A stretch of 64,000 nt of DNA from Bacteroidota bacterium (GTDB lineage Bacteria; Bacteroidota; Bacteroidia; UKL13-3). The position numbers were made by a program, and so were the translations under genes. The stretch lies in NCBI GenBank assembly GCA_947477885.1, contig CANJUD010000005.1, forward strand, positions 124,001 through 188,000. Direction: 5' to 3'. Of this stretch, positions 42,760-51,591 are shown piece by piece. The notes under the pieces are model-generated. The model searched no databases. It had not been told where the DNA came from and saw only the letters and a list, made by a program, of their open reading frames with translations. Position 1 is the stretch's first letter. Every line of letters begins with the position of its first letter.

Positions 42760-43451
42760 AACAAGCAACAACTATTCCTGCATCCCCTATACCAATGCAT
42801 TGGTCCTTTCTTAACATGCTTCCAAAGCGTTCCAAATCGTATAGAAATCCCACCTGTATAATTCATAGCGGTGAACTCATTAAAATAATCCCAGCGGGTT
42901 AAGTTGAGTCGATAGGTTAGTCCTGCAGAAATTCCAATCCAGTCATAAAATAGATAGATGCCGGTTATTCCAGTTTCAATTGGTGCGATAATTAAATTAG
43001 TGGTGAGCGTATCTTTAGACATTTTTAATATATGTCCGTTACCTAAGCCAATAGATAATGGAACCGCAAATTCCCAATGCTTCGTTTTGTAAAAAGTATA
43101 TTCAATTTTTGCAGCCAAATAATCAAAATTCACCACTCGTGCTTCTGTTCTTTCTATGGGTGTTCCTTTGTTTATTACTGCATCATATGGAGTTGAAAAC
43201 GCAGTTTTATAATAAGCCAAACCCAAGTCAACACGTCTAGCATAACTATACCCCACAAATGCCCCGAATACATTTGCTTTAAAACCATTCACCAAAGTAC
43301 TGCGTCCATCAAGATAGGCAGTAAGACTAGGCCTTTGTTTCATCGCTGATAAAAAGGTGTCTTTTAGTTTTAAAAATTCATGGTTTTGTGCAAAAGTGTG
43401 CGACAATGTGCAAACTATAATAATAATAATAATAAAGAATCTTGTTTTCAA
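42756..43451 (-). CDS. Secreted outer-membrane-like protein of unknown function
   Basis: A 231-residue protein with a signal peptide whose core is a run of isoleucines encoded by a trinucleotide repeat (43417-43434), cleaved near HTFAQ. The body has alternating strands (GFKANVFGAFVGYSYARRVDLGLAYY, GISAGLTYRLNLTRWDYF, GGISIRFG) like a small outer-membrane barrel. I placed the start at a TTG (43451) because upstream ATGs would overlap the divergent transketolase gene and precede the signal peptide. The Cys-rich end (RGCRNSCCLF) looks like read-through into the spacer repeat. Confidence 0.65.
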   Translation of the reverse strand: MKTRFFIIIIIIVCTLSHTFAQNHEFLKLKDTFLSAMKQRPSLTAYLDGRSTLVNGFKANVFGAFVGYSYARRVDLGLAYYKTAFSTPYDAVINKGTPIERTEARVVNFDYLAAKIEYTFYKTKHWEFAVPLSIGLGNGHILKMSKDTLTTNLIIAPIETGITGIYLFYDWIGISAGLTYRLNLTRWDYFNEFTAMNYTGGISIRFGTLWKHVKKGPMHWYRGCRNSCCLF

Positions 43452-43535
43452 AAAAAGCGGGAATAATTTGTGTGCAAATATCGGAATTAATACGCTTATA
43501 TAAAGTTTCAAATTGCCTAATTTCGCCACACAGTT

Positions 43536-44384
43536 ATGACAAGTAATATAAGAGAACTCAAAAGCATCGCATCTCAAGTTAGGCGTGATATAGTAAGAAT
43601 GGTGGCATCAGCAAAATCGGGTCATCCCGGTGGCTCACTCGGCTGTGCCGATTTTTTTACCGCACTCTATTTTGGGGTGATGGACCACAAACCCATTCCA
43701 TTTGATATTGATGGCAAAGGACAAGATATTTTCTTTTTATCAAACGGGCATATATCTCCGGTGTTTTATTCAGTGCTTGCACACAGTGGTTATTTCGATA
43801 AAAAAGAATTGGCAACTTTTCGTATGATTGATAGTCGCTTGCAGGGACATCCCACCACACACGAGCATCTGCCAGGTGTGCGTATCGCTTCGGGCTCATT
43901 GGGTCAAGGATTGTCGGTAGCCATTGGTGCAGCCACTGCCAAAAAATTAAATAACGATAACAAATTTGTATACTGCCTTTGCGGCGATGGCGAATTGCAA
44001 GAAGGACAAATATGGGAAGCACTCATGTTCGCCGGCCATAATAAAGTTGATAATTTGATATTGACCGTCGATGTAAACGGTCGCCAAATAGATGGTGATA
44101 CAAAAGATATCATGGGTTTCGAAAATCTGCGTAGCAAGTTTGAAGCATTCAATTGGAAGGTAATTGATATGGAAGGCAATGGTATGGACGATGTGATGAA
44201 CAAATTGCAAGAGGCAAAAACCATAAGTGGGCAAGGCATTCCCGTTTGTATATTAATGAAAACAGAAATGGGACAAGGTGTAAACTATATGATGGGCAGC
44301 CACAAATGGCATGGCATATTCCCCAATGCCGAGCAAACCGCCGATGCACTTTCACAGCTTGAAGAAACTTTAGGCGATTATTGA
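43536..44384 (+). CDS. Transketolase, N-terminal subunit
   Basis: A 282-residue thiamine-diphosphate-binding half of a split transketolase. The pattern SGHPGGSLGCADFFTALYF, the GSLGQGLSVAIGAA stretch, and the ThDP motif GDGELQEGQIWEALMFAGHNKVDNLILTVDVN are all present. The enzyme moves two-carbon units in the pentose phosphate pathway. Split transketolases need a C-terminal partner, usually the next gene; here the next gene is an acyltransferase, so the partner must be elsewhere. The end is intact (ETLGDY). Confidence 0.92.
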   Translation: MTSNIRELKSIASQVRRDIVRMVASAKSGHPGGSLGCADFFTALYFGVMDHKPIPFDIDGKGQDIFFLSNGHISPVFYSVLAHSGYFDKKELATFRMIDSRLQGHPTTHEHLPGVRIASGSLGQGLSVAIGAATAKKLNNDNKFVYCLCGDGELQEGQIWEALMFAGHNKVDNLILTVDVNGRQIDGDTKDIMGFENLRSKFEAFNWKVIDMEGNGMDDVMNKLQEAKTISGQGIPVCILMKTEMGQGVNYMMGSHKWHGIFPNAEQTADALSQLEETLGDY

Positions 44385-44430
44385 TGTACGATTTACGATT
44401 TGTCATGTTGAGCGAAGGCGAAACATACGA
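44383..44430. repeat. Heptamer plus REP-like element
   Basis: GATGT-ACGATTT-ACGATTT (the minus-strand reading of AAATCGT) overlaps the transketolase stop and runs straight into TGTCATGTTGAGCGAAGGCG..CATACGA, the same arrangement as at 35401-35450. Confidence 0.7.
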
Positions 44431-44463
44431 TGTAGCTGACGCTCGATTTTATGCAATGCCTGT

Positions 44464-44484
44464 GGTCGTGTCTTGTGACCGACC
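44464..44484. repeat. GGTCG-GTC hairpin repeat, copy 2
   Basis: GGTCG-(T)-GTC-TTGT-GAC-CGACC. Compared with 23927-23947, one stem pair changed from T-A to C-G while the fold is kept, so the RNA or DNA hairpin appears to be under selection. Confidence 0.7.
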
Positions 44485-44538
44485 ATATAGTGAGACCTGC
44501 CGCAGAGGGCGGATGCTATTCTAACCAATACTTAACAT

Positions 44539-45129
44539 ATTATATTTATCCAAGCTCCACTAAAATATTACCACCATCCCACAGCCATTATAGATGATGG
44601 TTGTATTATAGGAGAAGGCTCAAAAATTTGGCATTTTTGCCATGTGATGCCTGGCAGTATAATAGGAGATAATTGTATATTGGGACAAAATGTAATGATT
44701 GCTCCAGGTGTTATTTTAGGCGATGGTGTTAAGGTACAAAATAACGTTTCTATATATACCGGTGTAATTTGCGAAGACGATGTTTTCCTCGGACCCAGCA
44801 TGGTTTTTACCAATGTAATTAATCCCCGAAGTTTTGTTGAACGCAAAGAAGAATTTAAGAAAACTATTATTAAACGCGGAGCAACTATTGGTGCCAATGC
44901 AACTATACTATGTGGGAATAATATTGGTGCTTATGCAATGATAGGAGCAGGTGCAGTAGTAACAAAGAATATTCCCGACTATGCATTGGTAGTAGGTAAT
45001 CCAGCCAAGCAAATAGGTTGGGTGAGTAAACGCGGAATCAAATTAAATTTCGATAATGATAATAAAGCCACTTGTAATGAAGGGGGAGAGTTATATATAT
45101 TGAAAGATGGGTTGGTAAGTTTAGGTTAA
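44539..45129 (+). CDS. Hexapeptide-repeat acyltransferase (WbbJ-like)
   Basis: A left-handed beta-helix acyltransferase with the repeated hexapeptide pattern ([55 protein letters not shown]) and the [15 protein letters not shown] ending of sugar N-acetyltransferases for surface polysaccharide. The first ATG (44644) would remove about 35 conserved residues ([21 protein letters not shown]); the frame is open upstream to 44536 but offers only ATT (44539) or ATA as start. Either a rare AUU start is used or the start was lost. It lies near galE, fitting a polysaccharide role. Confidence 0.78.
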   Translation: MIFIQAPLKYYHHPTAIIDDGCIIGEGSKIWHFCHVMPGSIIGDNCILGQNVMIAPGVILGDGVKVQNNVSIYTGVICEDDVFLGPSMVFTNVINPRSFVERKEEFKKTIIKRGATIGANATILCGNNIGAYAMIGAGAVVTKNIPDYALVVGNPAKQIGWVSKRGIKLNFDNDNKATCNEGGELYILKDGLVSLG

Positions 45130-45264
45130 TATATAATAATTAATAAGAAAATACGTTATTGTTATAGTCTTTGCTAATCTGAATAAAAATATATAATAAT
45201 TCCAAATATTGCACTACTTAAGTCTTCCCTCAGGGGAGATATAGAGGGGCTAAATGCACAAAAA

Positions 45265-45652
45265 ATGAAAACCATTACTATCATACTTTTTCTGTTTTGT
45301 TCTTCAGTAGCATATTCATATAATCATCCCATACCATGACGCAGTGTTATATATCAATTGTAATCGCAGTATTGATACAATAGCATCGTTAAACATAAGA
45401 TTATTATGGGGAGATAAAAACAATTGTGGGTTGGATTTAATTTCCGTAGCATCAATTTTTACTACACAATATAGAACTGCAATTCAAATGGGGTATATAA
45501 AATCTGTTGATTTAAAACACATTTATAATCCTGAAGAGGAAATGGTGCTCAAGTAAATTGCTTGGCACACACTTTATGTATATTCTGGTCCTCTTGGTTT
45601 CAGCGATTTATTCAAATATAGAGCAGAGCCTGAAAAAGTCGAAGAGAAATAA
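45265..45652 (+). pseudogene. Decayed secreted protein gene
   Basis: MKTITIILFLFCSSVAYSYNHPIP is a clear signal peptide followed by TGA at about 45337. One base later in register the sequence continues as DAVLYINCNRSIDT, through an open segment to TAA at 45554-45556, and then reads on in the same frame as IAWHTLYVYSGPLGFSDLFKYRAEPEKVEEK to a second TAA. One frameshift plus one nonsense codon separate the three pieces, so this is a recently broken gene of about 128 residues. Family not recognised. Confidence 0.7.
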
Positions 45653-45713
45653 TAATTTCATTTTAAATACCATAAATTTGCAACTATAAATATCAGAATG
45701 AGTTGATTTCAGT

Positions 45714-45776
45714 CTGAGTTTATCGAAGACGGTCCCCAAGGATGACTACTAACCCTTCACCCTTCGATAAACTCAG
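45714..45776. repeat. Perfect 15-bp inverted repeat CTGAGTTTATCGAAG
   Basis: CTGAGTTTATCGAAG (45714-45728) and its exact complement CTTCGATAAACTCAG (45762-45776) flank a 33-base loop. This is the CTGAG..CGAAG palindromic family widespread in Bacteroidota spacers. It ends 24 bases before galE. Confidence 0.92.
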
Positions 45777-45800
45777 GATGGCAGTAGTTTAAAATATAGA

Positions 45801-46838
45801 ATGTCCAATAAAAAATATAAAATCCTCGTAACCGGTGGCATGGGCTATATAGGCTCCCACACCACCGTTGCACTCATTGCCCAAGGCTATGAAGTTGTTA
45901 TAGTTGATAATCTCTCAAATAGCCATGCTTTTATATTAGACCGTATTGAAAAGATTAGTGGCATTCGTCCGACGTATTATAATATGGATGTGTGCGATGC
46001 TGGGCAAATAGAAAAACTATTTGCAGAAAATAATGATATAGCGGGTGTAATACATTTTGCAGCATATAAAGCCGTCGGCGAGTCAGTGGCCGAGCCGCTC
46101 AAGTATTATCATAATAATATTGGTGGACTTGTTACCTTATTACAAGCCATGCAAAATCATAAAATAAAGAACATCGTATTCTCCTCTTCATGCAGTGTTT
46201 ACGGTAATGCTACGCAATTACCAGTTGATGAAAATTGTCCCCTGCAACCTGCAGAATCTCCCTATGGAAATACCAAAAGAATTTGCGAAGAGATATTAGT
46301 TGATACCACAAAAACAGGGACAGCTAATGTAATTGCTCTAAGATATTTCAATCCAATTGGTGCCCACGAATCAGGACTGATAGGGGAGTTGCCAATTGGT
46401 CAGCCCAGTAATTTAATCCCAGTTATTACGCAAACCGCTGCCGGACTCAGAGATATGATAACAGTTTTTGGCAATGATTATGATACGCCCGATGGCACTT
46501 GTATACGCGATTATATACACGTAGTGGATTTGGCAGATGCTCACGTAGCAGCAGTTGCACGACTTATAGAAAACAAACAATTACAACCCTACGAATTATA
46601 TAATCTAGGAACAGGCGAAGGAGTTTCCGTAAAACAAGCAATCGATACTTTTGAAGAAGCAATAGGTGTGAAGGCAAACCACCAATGCGGTTCACGCCGC
46701 GATGGTGATGTAGTCCAAATTTGGGCAGATTGCACCAAAGCAAATAGTGAACTTGGATGGAAAACAAAAATATCTTTAAGTGATGCAATGAAATCAGCAT
46801 GGAAATGGCAACAAAACTTAGTAAACAGTGGTCAGTAG
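45801..46838 (+). CDS. galE: UDP-glucose 4-epimerase
   Basis: A 345-residue extended SDR enzyme that interconverts UDP-glucose and UDP-galactose. The NAD-binding GGMGYIGSH is at 12-20, the catalytic SSSCSVYG and YGNTK motifs are in place, and the C-terminal NLGTGEGVSV and GWKTKISLSDAMKSAWKWQ are typical. It supplies galactose donors for surface polysaccharides. The last codons and stop (AGTGGTCAGTAG) are part of an inverted repeat with the following heptamer array. Confidence 0.96.
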   Translation: MSNKKYKILVTGGMGYIGSHTTVALIAQGYEVVIVDNLSNSHAFILDRIEKISGIRPTYYNMDVCDAGQIEKLFAENNDIAGVIHFAAYKAVGESVAEPLKYYHNNIGGLVTLLQAMQNHKIKNIVFSSSCSVYGNATQLPVDENCPLQPAESPYGNTKRICEEILVDTTKTGTANVIALRYFNPIGAHESGLIGELPIGQPSNLIPVITQTAAGLRDMITVFGNDYDTPDGTCIRDYIHVVDLADAHVAAVARLIENKQLQPYELYNLGTGEGVSVKQAIDTFEEAIGVKANHQCGSRRDGDVVQIWADCTKANSELGWKTKISLSDAMKSAWKWQQNLVNSGQ

Positions 46839-46852
46839 CTGAATCTGCCGTA

Positions 46853-46901
46853 TGACTACTGACTACTGACTACTGACTACTGACTACTGTTTACTGACCA
46901 C
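46853..46901 (+). repeat. Heptamer tandem repeat (TGACTAC)
   Basis: Five perfect TGACTAC units (46853-46887) followed by TGTTTAC and TGACCAC. The end ACTGACCACT is the exact complement of AGTGGTCAGT at the galE stop, so galE mRNA can close a hairpin across the array. Confidence 0.93.
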
Positions 46902-46906
46902 TATAT

Positions 46907-47710
46907 ATGGACCAAATATTATATTGTACTAACTACATCAAACAACGAGTCTCTTTTAAACCAGAGGTTGGTATTATACTGGGCACCGGTTTGGGAATGC
47001 TGGCTGATAAAATTGATATATATAAAACATTCGATTACCAGGATCTTCCGCACTTTGAAATTTCAACAGTAGAAACCCATCAAGGCAAGTTAATTTTTGG
47101 AACATTAGCTGGTAAAAATGTGGTCGCGATGCAAGGTCGTTTTCATTTTTATGAAGGTTATAATATGCAGCAAGTTACTTTCCCTGTGAGGGTGATGAAG
47201 ATGTTGGGTATTAAAAAATTATTTGTTTCTAATATATCAGGCGGATTAAATCCAAATTACAATTTGGCAGATATAGTTATTATAGAAGATCATATAAACT
47301 TGCAAACTCAAAATCCATTAACGGGAAAAAATCTCGAAGAATTCGGTCCACGTTTTCCGGATATGATAGAACCTTATAATAAACAAATGGTAAATCAAGG
47401 ATATGATATAGGAATGGAAGCAGGTTTCGCTATGCGCAAAGGTATTTATGTGAGTGTACCCGGACCAAATTTAGAAACAAAAGCTGAATATAAATTCCTG
47501 CGTATGATAGGAGCAGATTGTGTAGGCATGAGCACCGTACCTGAGGTGATAGTGGCAGCCCACATGGGCCTACCCGTGTTCGCCGCAAGTATCGTATCCG
47601 ATTTATGCTACGAGCCCAAACTGAAAAAAGCAAATATAAAAGACTTGCTAGAAGCCGCAGCACTAGGCGAGCCTAAGTTATCATATATTATAGAAAAGAT
47701 GCTGACATAG
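46907..47710 (+). CDS. Purine-nucleoside phosphorylase
   Basis: A 267-residue PNP of the trimeric (PNP-I) type, which splits inosine, guanosine and deoxy forms to base and (deoxy)ribose 1-phosphate in purine salvage. The phosphate-binding GIILGTGLG, GRFHFYEGY, and the base-binding GPNLETKAEYKFLRMIGADCVGMSTVPEVIVA are present. The ATG is 6 bases after the heptamer array, so the array lies in the leader or just before it. Confidence 0.94.
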   Translation: MDQILYCTNYIKQRVSFKPEVGIILGTGLGMLADKIDIYKTFDYQDLPHFEISTVETHQGKLIFGTLAGKNVVAMQGRFHFYEGYNMQQVTFPVRVMKMLGIKKLFVSNISGGLNPNYNLADIVIIEDHINLQTQNPLTGKNLEEFGPRFPDMIEPYNKQMVNQGYDIGMEAGFAMRKGIYVSVPGPNLETKAEYKFLRMIGADCVGMSTVPEVIVAAHMGLPVFAASIVSDLCYEPKLKKANIKDLLEAAALGEPKLSYIIEKMLT

Positions 47711-47907
47711 TTATTTTTTACATCCTATAAAAAGTAAAAGAGAATTTCGAACAAGGATTAACGATTTTTGATTTAGGAAGTTTTTATTCTTCTATATGCA
47801 AGTTAGTTCTTGTTGATATATGCATTATATAATCAGGCGTCAGCAACTTCAAAAATCTACATTCGTTAATCCTTGTTCTTAAATCGCATTGGTCTGCCGT
47901 ATGGCCC

Positions 47908-47940
47908 CAAATCCCAAATCCCGAATCCTGAATCCCGACC
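47908..47940 (+). repeat. Heptamer repeat (CAAATCC/CGAATCC)
   Basis: CAAATCC, CAAATCC, CGAATCC, TGAATCC, CGACC with period 7, ending 2 bases before the stop codon of the convergent gene. The other spacer sequence at 47711-47907 includes AATCAGGCGTCAGC and a loose GATTAAC/GATTTTT/GATTTAG tract. Confidence 0.75.
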
Positions 47941-47942
47941 CC

Positions 47943-50900
47943 TTATTTCCATTCCGGAAACCTCCCCGGAGTATGCGGAGCTTTCATACTATCCAATTGT
48001 TTTTCCAATTGCTCTAATTGTGCTTTCACTTCTTTCACTTTATTATATATAGTTGCAAATTTACTTTCACACACAGCAAGTTTATCTTCATAGGTAGTTG
48101 TTTGTTGGGCAGAGGTGCTCCACAAATTCCCTACTATATTTTCTACTGAACCCAACAATCCGGGCAAGGTCTCAAACTCTCTTCTGGCAAGACTTCCATC
48201 ACCATGCATCCACAAGCTTATCATATTTAATCCTTCTTCAATTTGAGTAACTTGTTTATATAAATTCTCATCAGTTGAATTGATTTGTAATAGTCCAGCT
48301 TTTATATATTTAACTCTGTTTTGCATTTCACCAGTATATTCATTTAAACCTTTTACAATTCTTCTAAATTCTGCAAGTCTATTATTAAACTGTTCTAGTT
48401 TATTTCTATCAACAGCCAATGATGAATTGTTTAAGGTTATAATATTAAATGGAATATCAGAACATAGTTTTGTAATTGTATTTCCCTGCACCAATTCTAC
48501 GCGGACTTGGTATTTACCTGGCATTGCCATCGGTCCGGTCTCGGCACTTTCGTAGGGGTTGTCAGGGTCAGGTTTGTAGAAATTGATAGGACTTGTTACT
48601 TCCGAATGTCCATCCCATACTATATTATATAATCCTTTTTTTGCATCTTGTTTCAGTTTGCGAACGATGTGATTTTGCATATCCGAAATTACTAAAACGA
48701 TATAAGCAGCTTCTTCTTTATCTTCCAATCTTATTGAATCTTCTGAGGGGTAATATACAGCTTGCTTTGCTTTTACTTTTTCTTTCTCAGCTTCCTTTCT
48801 TTTCTCTTTGATTGTATTGTAATCATCTTTTATATAATAACGGATACTTGCACCATTGGCGGGGTTTTCCGTATTAAAGAAATTCTCGCCTTGGAACGAT
48901 TTTCCCTTGTGTCCATAGGGTGTTGAGGGATTAAAGACCAAACCATCTTTGATAGGAAATATATGGGCAGACTCTTTCAAATTATCCGCATTTATTTTTT
49001 GTAATATACTATAATCATCTAGTACATAAAATCCACGTCCAAAGGTTGCAATCACTAAATCATTTTCACGTTTTTGTATAGCAATATCTTTTACACAAGT
49101 GATAGGCAAACCTCCCGATAATTTTATCCAATTACTTCCACCATCCAAAGTAAAGTATATACCAAATTCAGTTCCCACAAAAAGTAAATTTGCATTAACA
49201 TGGTCTTCAGCAACGCAATACGTAGAGCCTCGTTCAGGCAATCCTTTGGATATGTTCGTCCATGTTTTTCCTTTGTCATTACTCTTCATGATATAAGGTT
49301 TAAAATCACCATTTCTATGATTGTTAAAAATTGCATAAACAATGTTTTCATTATGCATCGATGCCGTAATATTTAATACCAAAGTTTTATCAGGGACATT
49401 ATTAAATATTTCTGTTCTTGTCCAATTTTTTCCGCCATCAGTTGTAGTTTGTATTAAGCCATCATCAGTGCCGGCATATAATAAATTTTCATTAATTGGT
49501 GATTCACTCAGTGCAGTAATATTGCCATATATAGAAGTACTTTGATTCTTAGCAACCGCGTCCATACTCCATATTCTGTCCATCACGGGCAATTTATTTC
49601 TATCAATTTTTCTTGTCAAATCTTCGCTAATTACTTGCCAAGTATTTCCACGGTCATCACTCTTAAATACTTTTTGTGCCGCAAAATATATACGGGTATT
49701 TGAAAAATTACTCATCAATAATGGAGCATCCCAATTAAATCTATATGCCGATTCTGCTCTTTGTTCTTGGGGTCTGATATCAATTGCTTCTCCTGATTTT
49801 TTGTCATATCTCACCAGGCCTCCATACTGCCATTGCGAATATATTATATTAGGGTCTTTGGGGTCTATTATAGTTTCAAATCCATCACCACCTACAGTAA
49901 CAAACCAATCGGCATTGGTGATGCCGGTAGCACTAATGGTGCGGGATGGACCACCCAAAGTATTATTGTCTTGCGTACCTCCATATATATTATAAAATGG
50001 TACAGCATTATCAACTGATACTTTATAAAATTGTGTAATAGATAAATTACTTTTATAGTCCCAAGTTTTAGCATTGTCCCAGGTTTCATATAATCCCCCA
50101 TCACATCCCATTAATATATGTTTTACGTTTGCTTTATCAACCCATATCGCATGATTATCTACATGCTTATTTTTTTCGCCCACTTTGTTAAATGTTTTGC
50201 CACCATCAGTGGTCATCATAGCCCAGGTGTCCATCGAATATACTTTTTCTTGGTTAACGGGGTCGGCAAAAATTTCGCAATAATAATTTCCTGCGGTGGA
50301 ATGACCGCTGCGTTTCTCCCAACTTGCACCACGATCGGTTGAGCGATAAAAACCTTTTTCATCTTCTGTGGCTTCTATAATAGCATATATATAATCCGTA
50401 TTTACAGGTGATATAGCAATGCTCGCACGGCCCATGTCTTCCGAAGGTAAACCGCTGGTAAGCTTGGTCCAAGTTTCTCCAAAATCTACACTTTTATATA
50501 TGGCCGATTCAGGTCCGCCACTAATAAATGTCCATTCGTGCCTGCGGCGTTGGTGTGCAGTAGCATATAATATATTGGAATGGCGTGGGTCTATATGCAC
50601 CTCATTGCAACCCGTATTTTCTGATATATATAATACCCGTTTCCATGTGGTGCCACCATCAGTTGTTTTATATATACCACGTTCGCCACCGGGGCTCCAT
50701 AGTGGGCCATAGGCAGCGACATATATTATATTACTATTGCTTGGATCAATTTCAATTTTTCCTATATGTTCCGATGTTTTCAATCCCATATTTTTCCACG
50801 ATTTTCCACCATCTTCCGATTTATATATTCCATCGCCATATCCTACTGCACGTTGATTATTATTTTCTCCAGTCCCAACCCAAATCGTATTTTCATTACT

Positions 50901-51248
50901 CGGATCTATAGCCACACAGCCTATAGAATAAGAACCCTGCCCATCGAAAATGGGTTTAAAACTAGTACCCGCATTGTCTGTCTTCCATACTCCGCCAGCA
51001 CCCGCAGCAATATACCATTGCGATTTATTATTCAGATTCACCGCAATATCAACAATCCTCCCCGATGTAACCGCAGGCCCCACACTTCTAAATTTTAGTG
51101 AACCATAAGTATCTTTATTATTGATAGGTTCTTTTTTCTCTTCTTTCTTCTCCTCAGGTTTAACGGGCTTGGCAGGCGTTGTAGAAGTTGTTTGAGCAAA
51201 TGTATATATAATACAAAAGTTTAAAATAATAGTAAATATTTTTTTCAT
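47943..51248 (-). CDS. Large secreted Asp-box beta-propeller protein (VPS10/sortilin-like)
   Basis: An 1101-residue secreted protein with a signal peptide (IIYTFAQ) and a Lys/Glu-rich linker. About ten Asp-box (BNR) motifs follow, for example YKSEDGGKSW, YKTTDGGTTW, YRSTDRGASW, FKSDDRGNTW and YFTLDGGSNW, spanning about residues 120-740 and building propeller domains. The 770-950 region has an FlgD-like segment (YNIVWDGHSE, PGKYQVRVELVQG), and the end is helical coiled-coil. Such proteins are often labelled glycosyl hydrolase, but no catalytic residues are evident. The function is unknown, probably extracellular binding. Confidence 0.87.
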   Translation of the reverse strand: MKKIFTIILNFCIIYTFAQTTSTTPAKPVKPEEKKEEKKEPINNKDTYGSLKFRSVGPAVTSGRIVDIAVNLNNKSQWYIAAGAGGVWKTDNAGTSFKPIFDGQGSYSIGCVAIDPSNENTIWVGTGENNNQRAVGYGDGIYKSEDGGKSWKNMGLKTSEHIGKIEIDPSNSNIIYVAAYGPLWSPGGERGIYKTTDGGTTWKRVLYISENTGCNEVHIDPRHSNILYATAHQRRRHEWTFISGGPESAIYKSVDFGETWTKLTSGLPSEDMGRASIAISPVNTDYIYAIIEATEDEKGFYRSTDRGASWEKRSGHSTAGNYYCEIFADPVNQEKVYSMDTWAMMTTDGGKTFNKVGEKNKHVDNHAIWVDKANVKHILMGCDGGLYETWDNAKTWDYKSNLSITQFYKVSVDNAVPFYNIYGGTQDNNTLGGPSRTISATGITNADWFVTVGGDGFETIIDPKDPNIIYSQWQYGGLVRYDKKSGEAIDIRPQEQRAESAYRFNWDAPLLMSNFSNTRIYFAAQKVFKSDDRGNTWQVISEDLTRKIDRNKLPVMDRIWSMDAVAKNQSTSIYGNITALSESPINENLLYAGTDDGLIQTTTDGGKNWTRTEIFNNVPDKTLVLNITASMHNENIVYAIFNNHRNGDFKPYIMKSNDKGKTWTNISKGLPERGSTYCVAEDHVNANLLFVGTEFGIYFTLDGGSNWIKLSGGLPITCVKDIAIQKRENDLVIATFGRGFYVLDDYSILQKINADNLKESAHIFPIKDGLVFNPSTPYGHKGKSFQGENFFNTENPANGASIRYYIKDDYNTIKEKRKEAEKEKVKAKQAVYYPSEDSIRLEDKEEAAYIVLVISDMQNHIVRKLKQDAKKGLYNIVWDGHSEVTSPINFYKPDPDNPYESAETGPMAMPGKYQVRVELVQGNTITKLCSDIPFNIITLNNSSLAVDRNKLEQFNNRLAEFRRIVKGLNEYTGEMQNRVKYIKAGLLQINSTDENLYKQVTQIEEGLNMISLWMHGDGSLARREFETLPGLLGSVENIVGNLWSTSAQQTTTYEDKLAVCESKFATIYNKVKEVKAQLEQLEKQLDSMKAPHTPGRFPEWK

Positions 51249-51266
51249 GGTAATAAATTATTGTTG

Positions 51267-51274
51267 CAAATGTA
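51267..51274 (-). promoter_or_regulatory. Putative -7 box for the propeller gene
   Basis: TACATTTG on the minus strand matches TAnnTTTG, 18 bases before the ATG. Confidence 0.4.
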
Positions 51275-51330
51275 TTTGATTTTTGGTTAAGGTTAGGACT
51301 GAAGTGGAATAATCTTGTTACAGAGCGAGT

Positions 51331-51417
51331 CGATGGTTGGTGTCCCCACTTCTAGTGTTCGGAAGATTAAAAACGTATATAAATCTTCCAAACGGTTATG
51401 GTGTCCCGCTAACCATT
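51331..51417. repeat. Complex palindromic element with GGTGTCCC words
   Basis: ATGGTT and AACCAT form outer arms, GGAAGATT/AATCTTCC an inner stem, and the word GGTGTCCC occurs in both halves. It lies in the 51249-51591 spacer between divergent genes; nothing else coding is seen there. Confidence 0.6.
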
Positions 51418-51591
51418 TTTACCAACTTGATTCGCAAAAATATGTGTTTATAGTCATTTAAAAAATAAGATTTATCTAAAGGCTATGAGTGAAAATTCTG
51501 GTTTACATGATGTTGAAATAAAAAGATAAATTCCGCATAAATTCTCGTCTTTATTTCCTTTATTTTGTGCAAAATTTTTAATACCCCCGAA

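Noticed and set aside
43452-43577. N-terminal extension of the minus-strand barrel protein
   Set aside because: It precedes a clear signal peptide and overlaps the start of the divergent transketolase gene.
45344-45556. Independent 70-residue gene
   Set aside because: It is the middle piece of a broken gene: a signal peptide lies upstream in another frame and in-frame coding-like sequence continues after its stop.
47943-51248. Active glycosyl hydrolase
   Set aside because: Asp-box propellers are often labelled so, but no catalytic residues of a hydrolase family could be pointed out.
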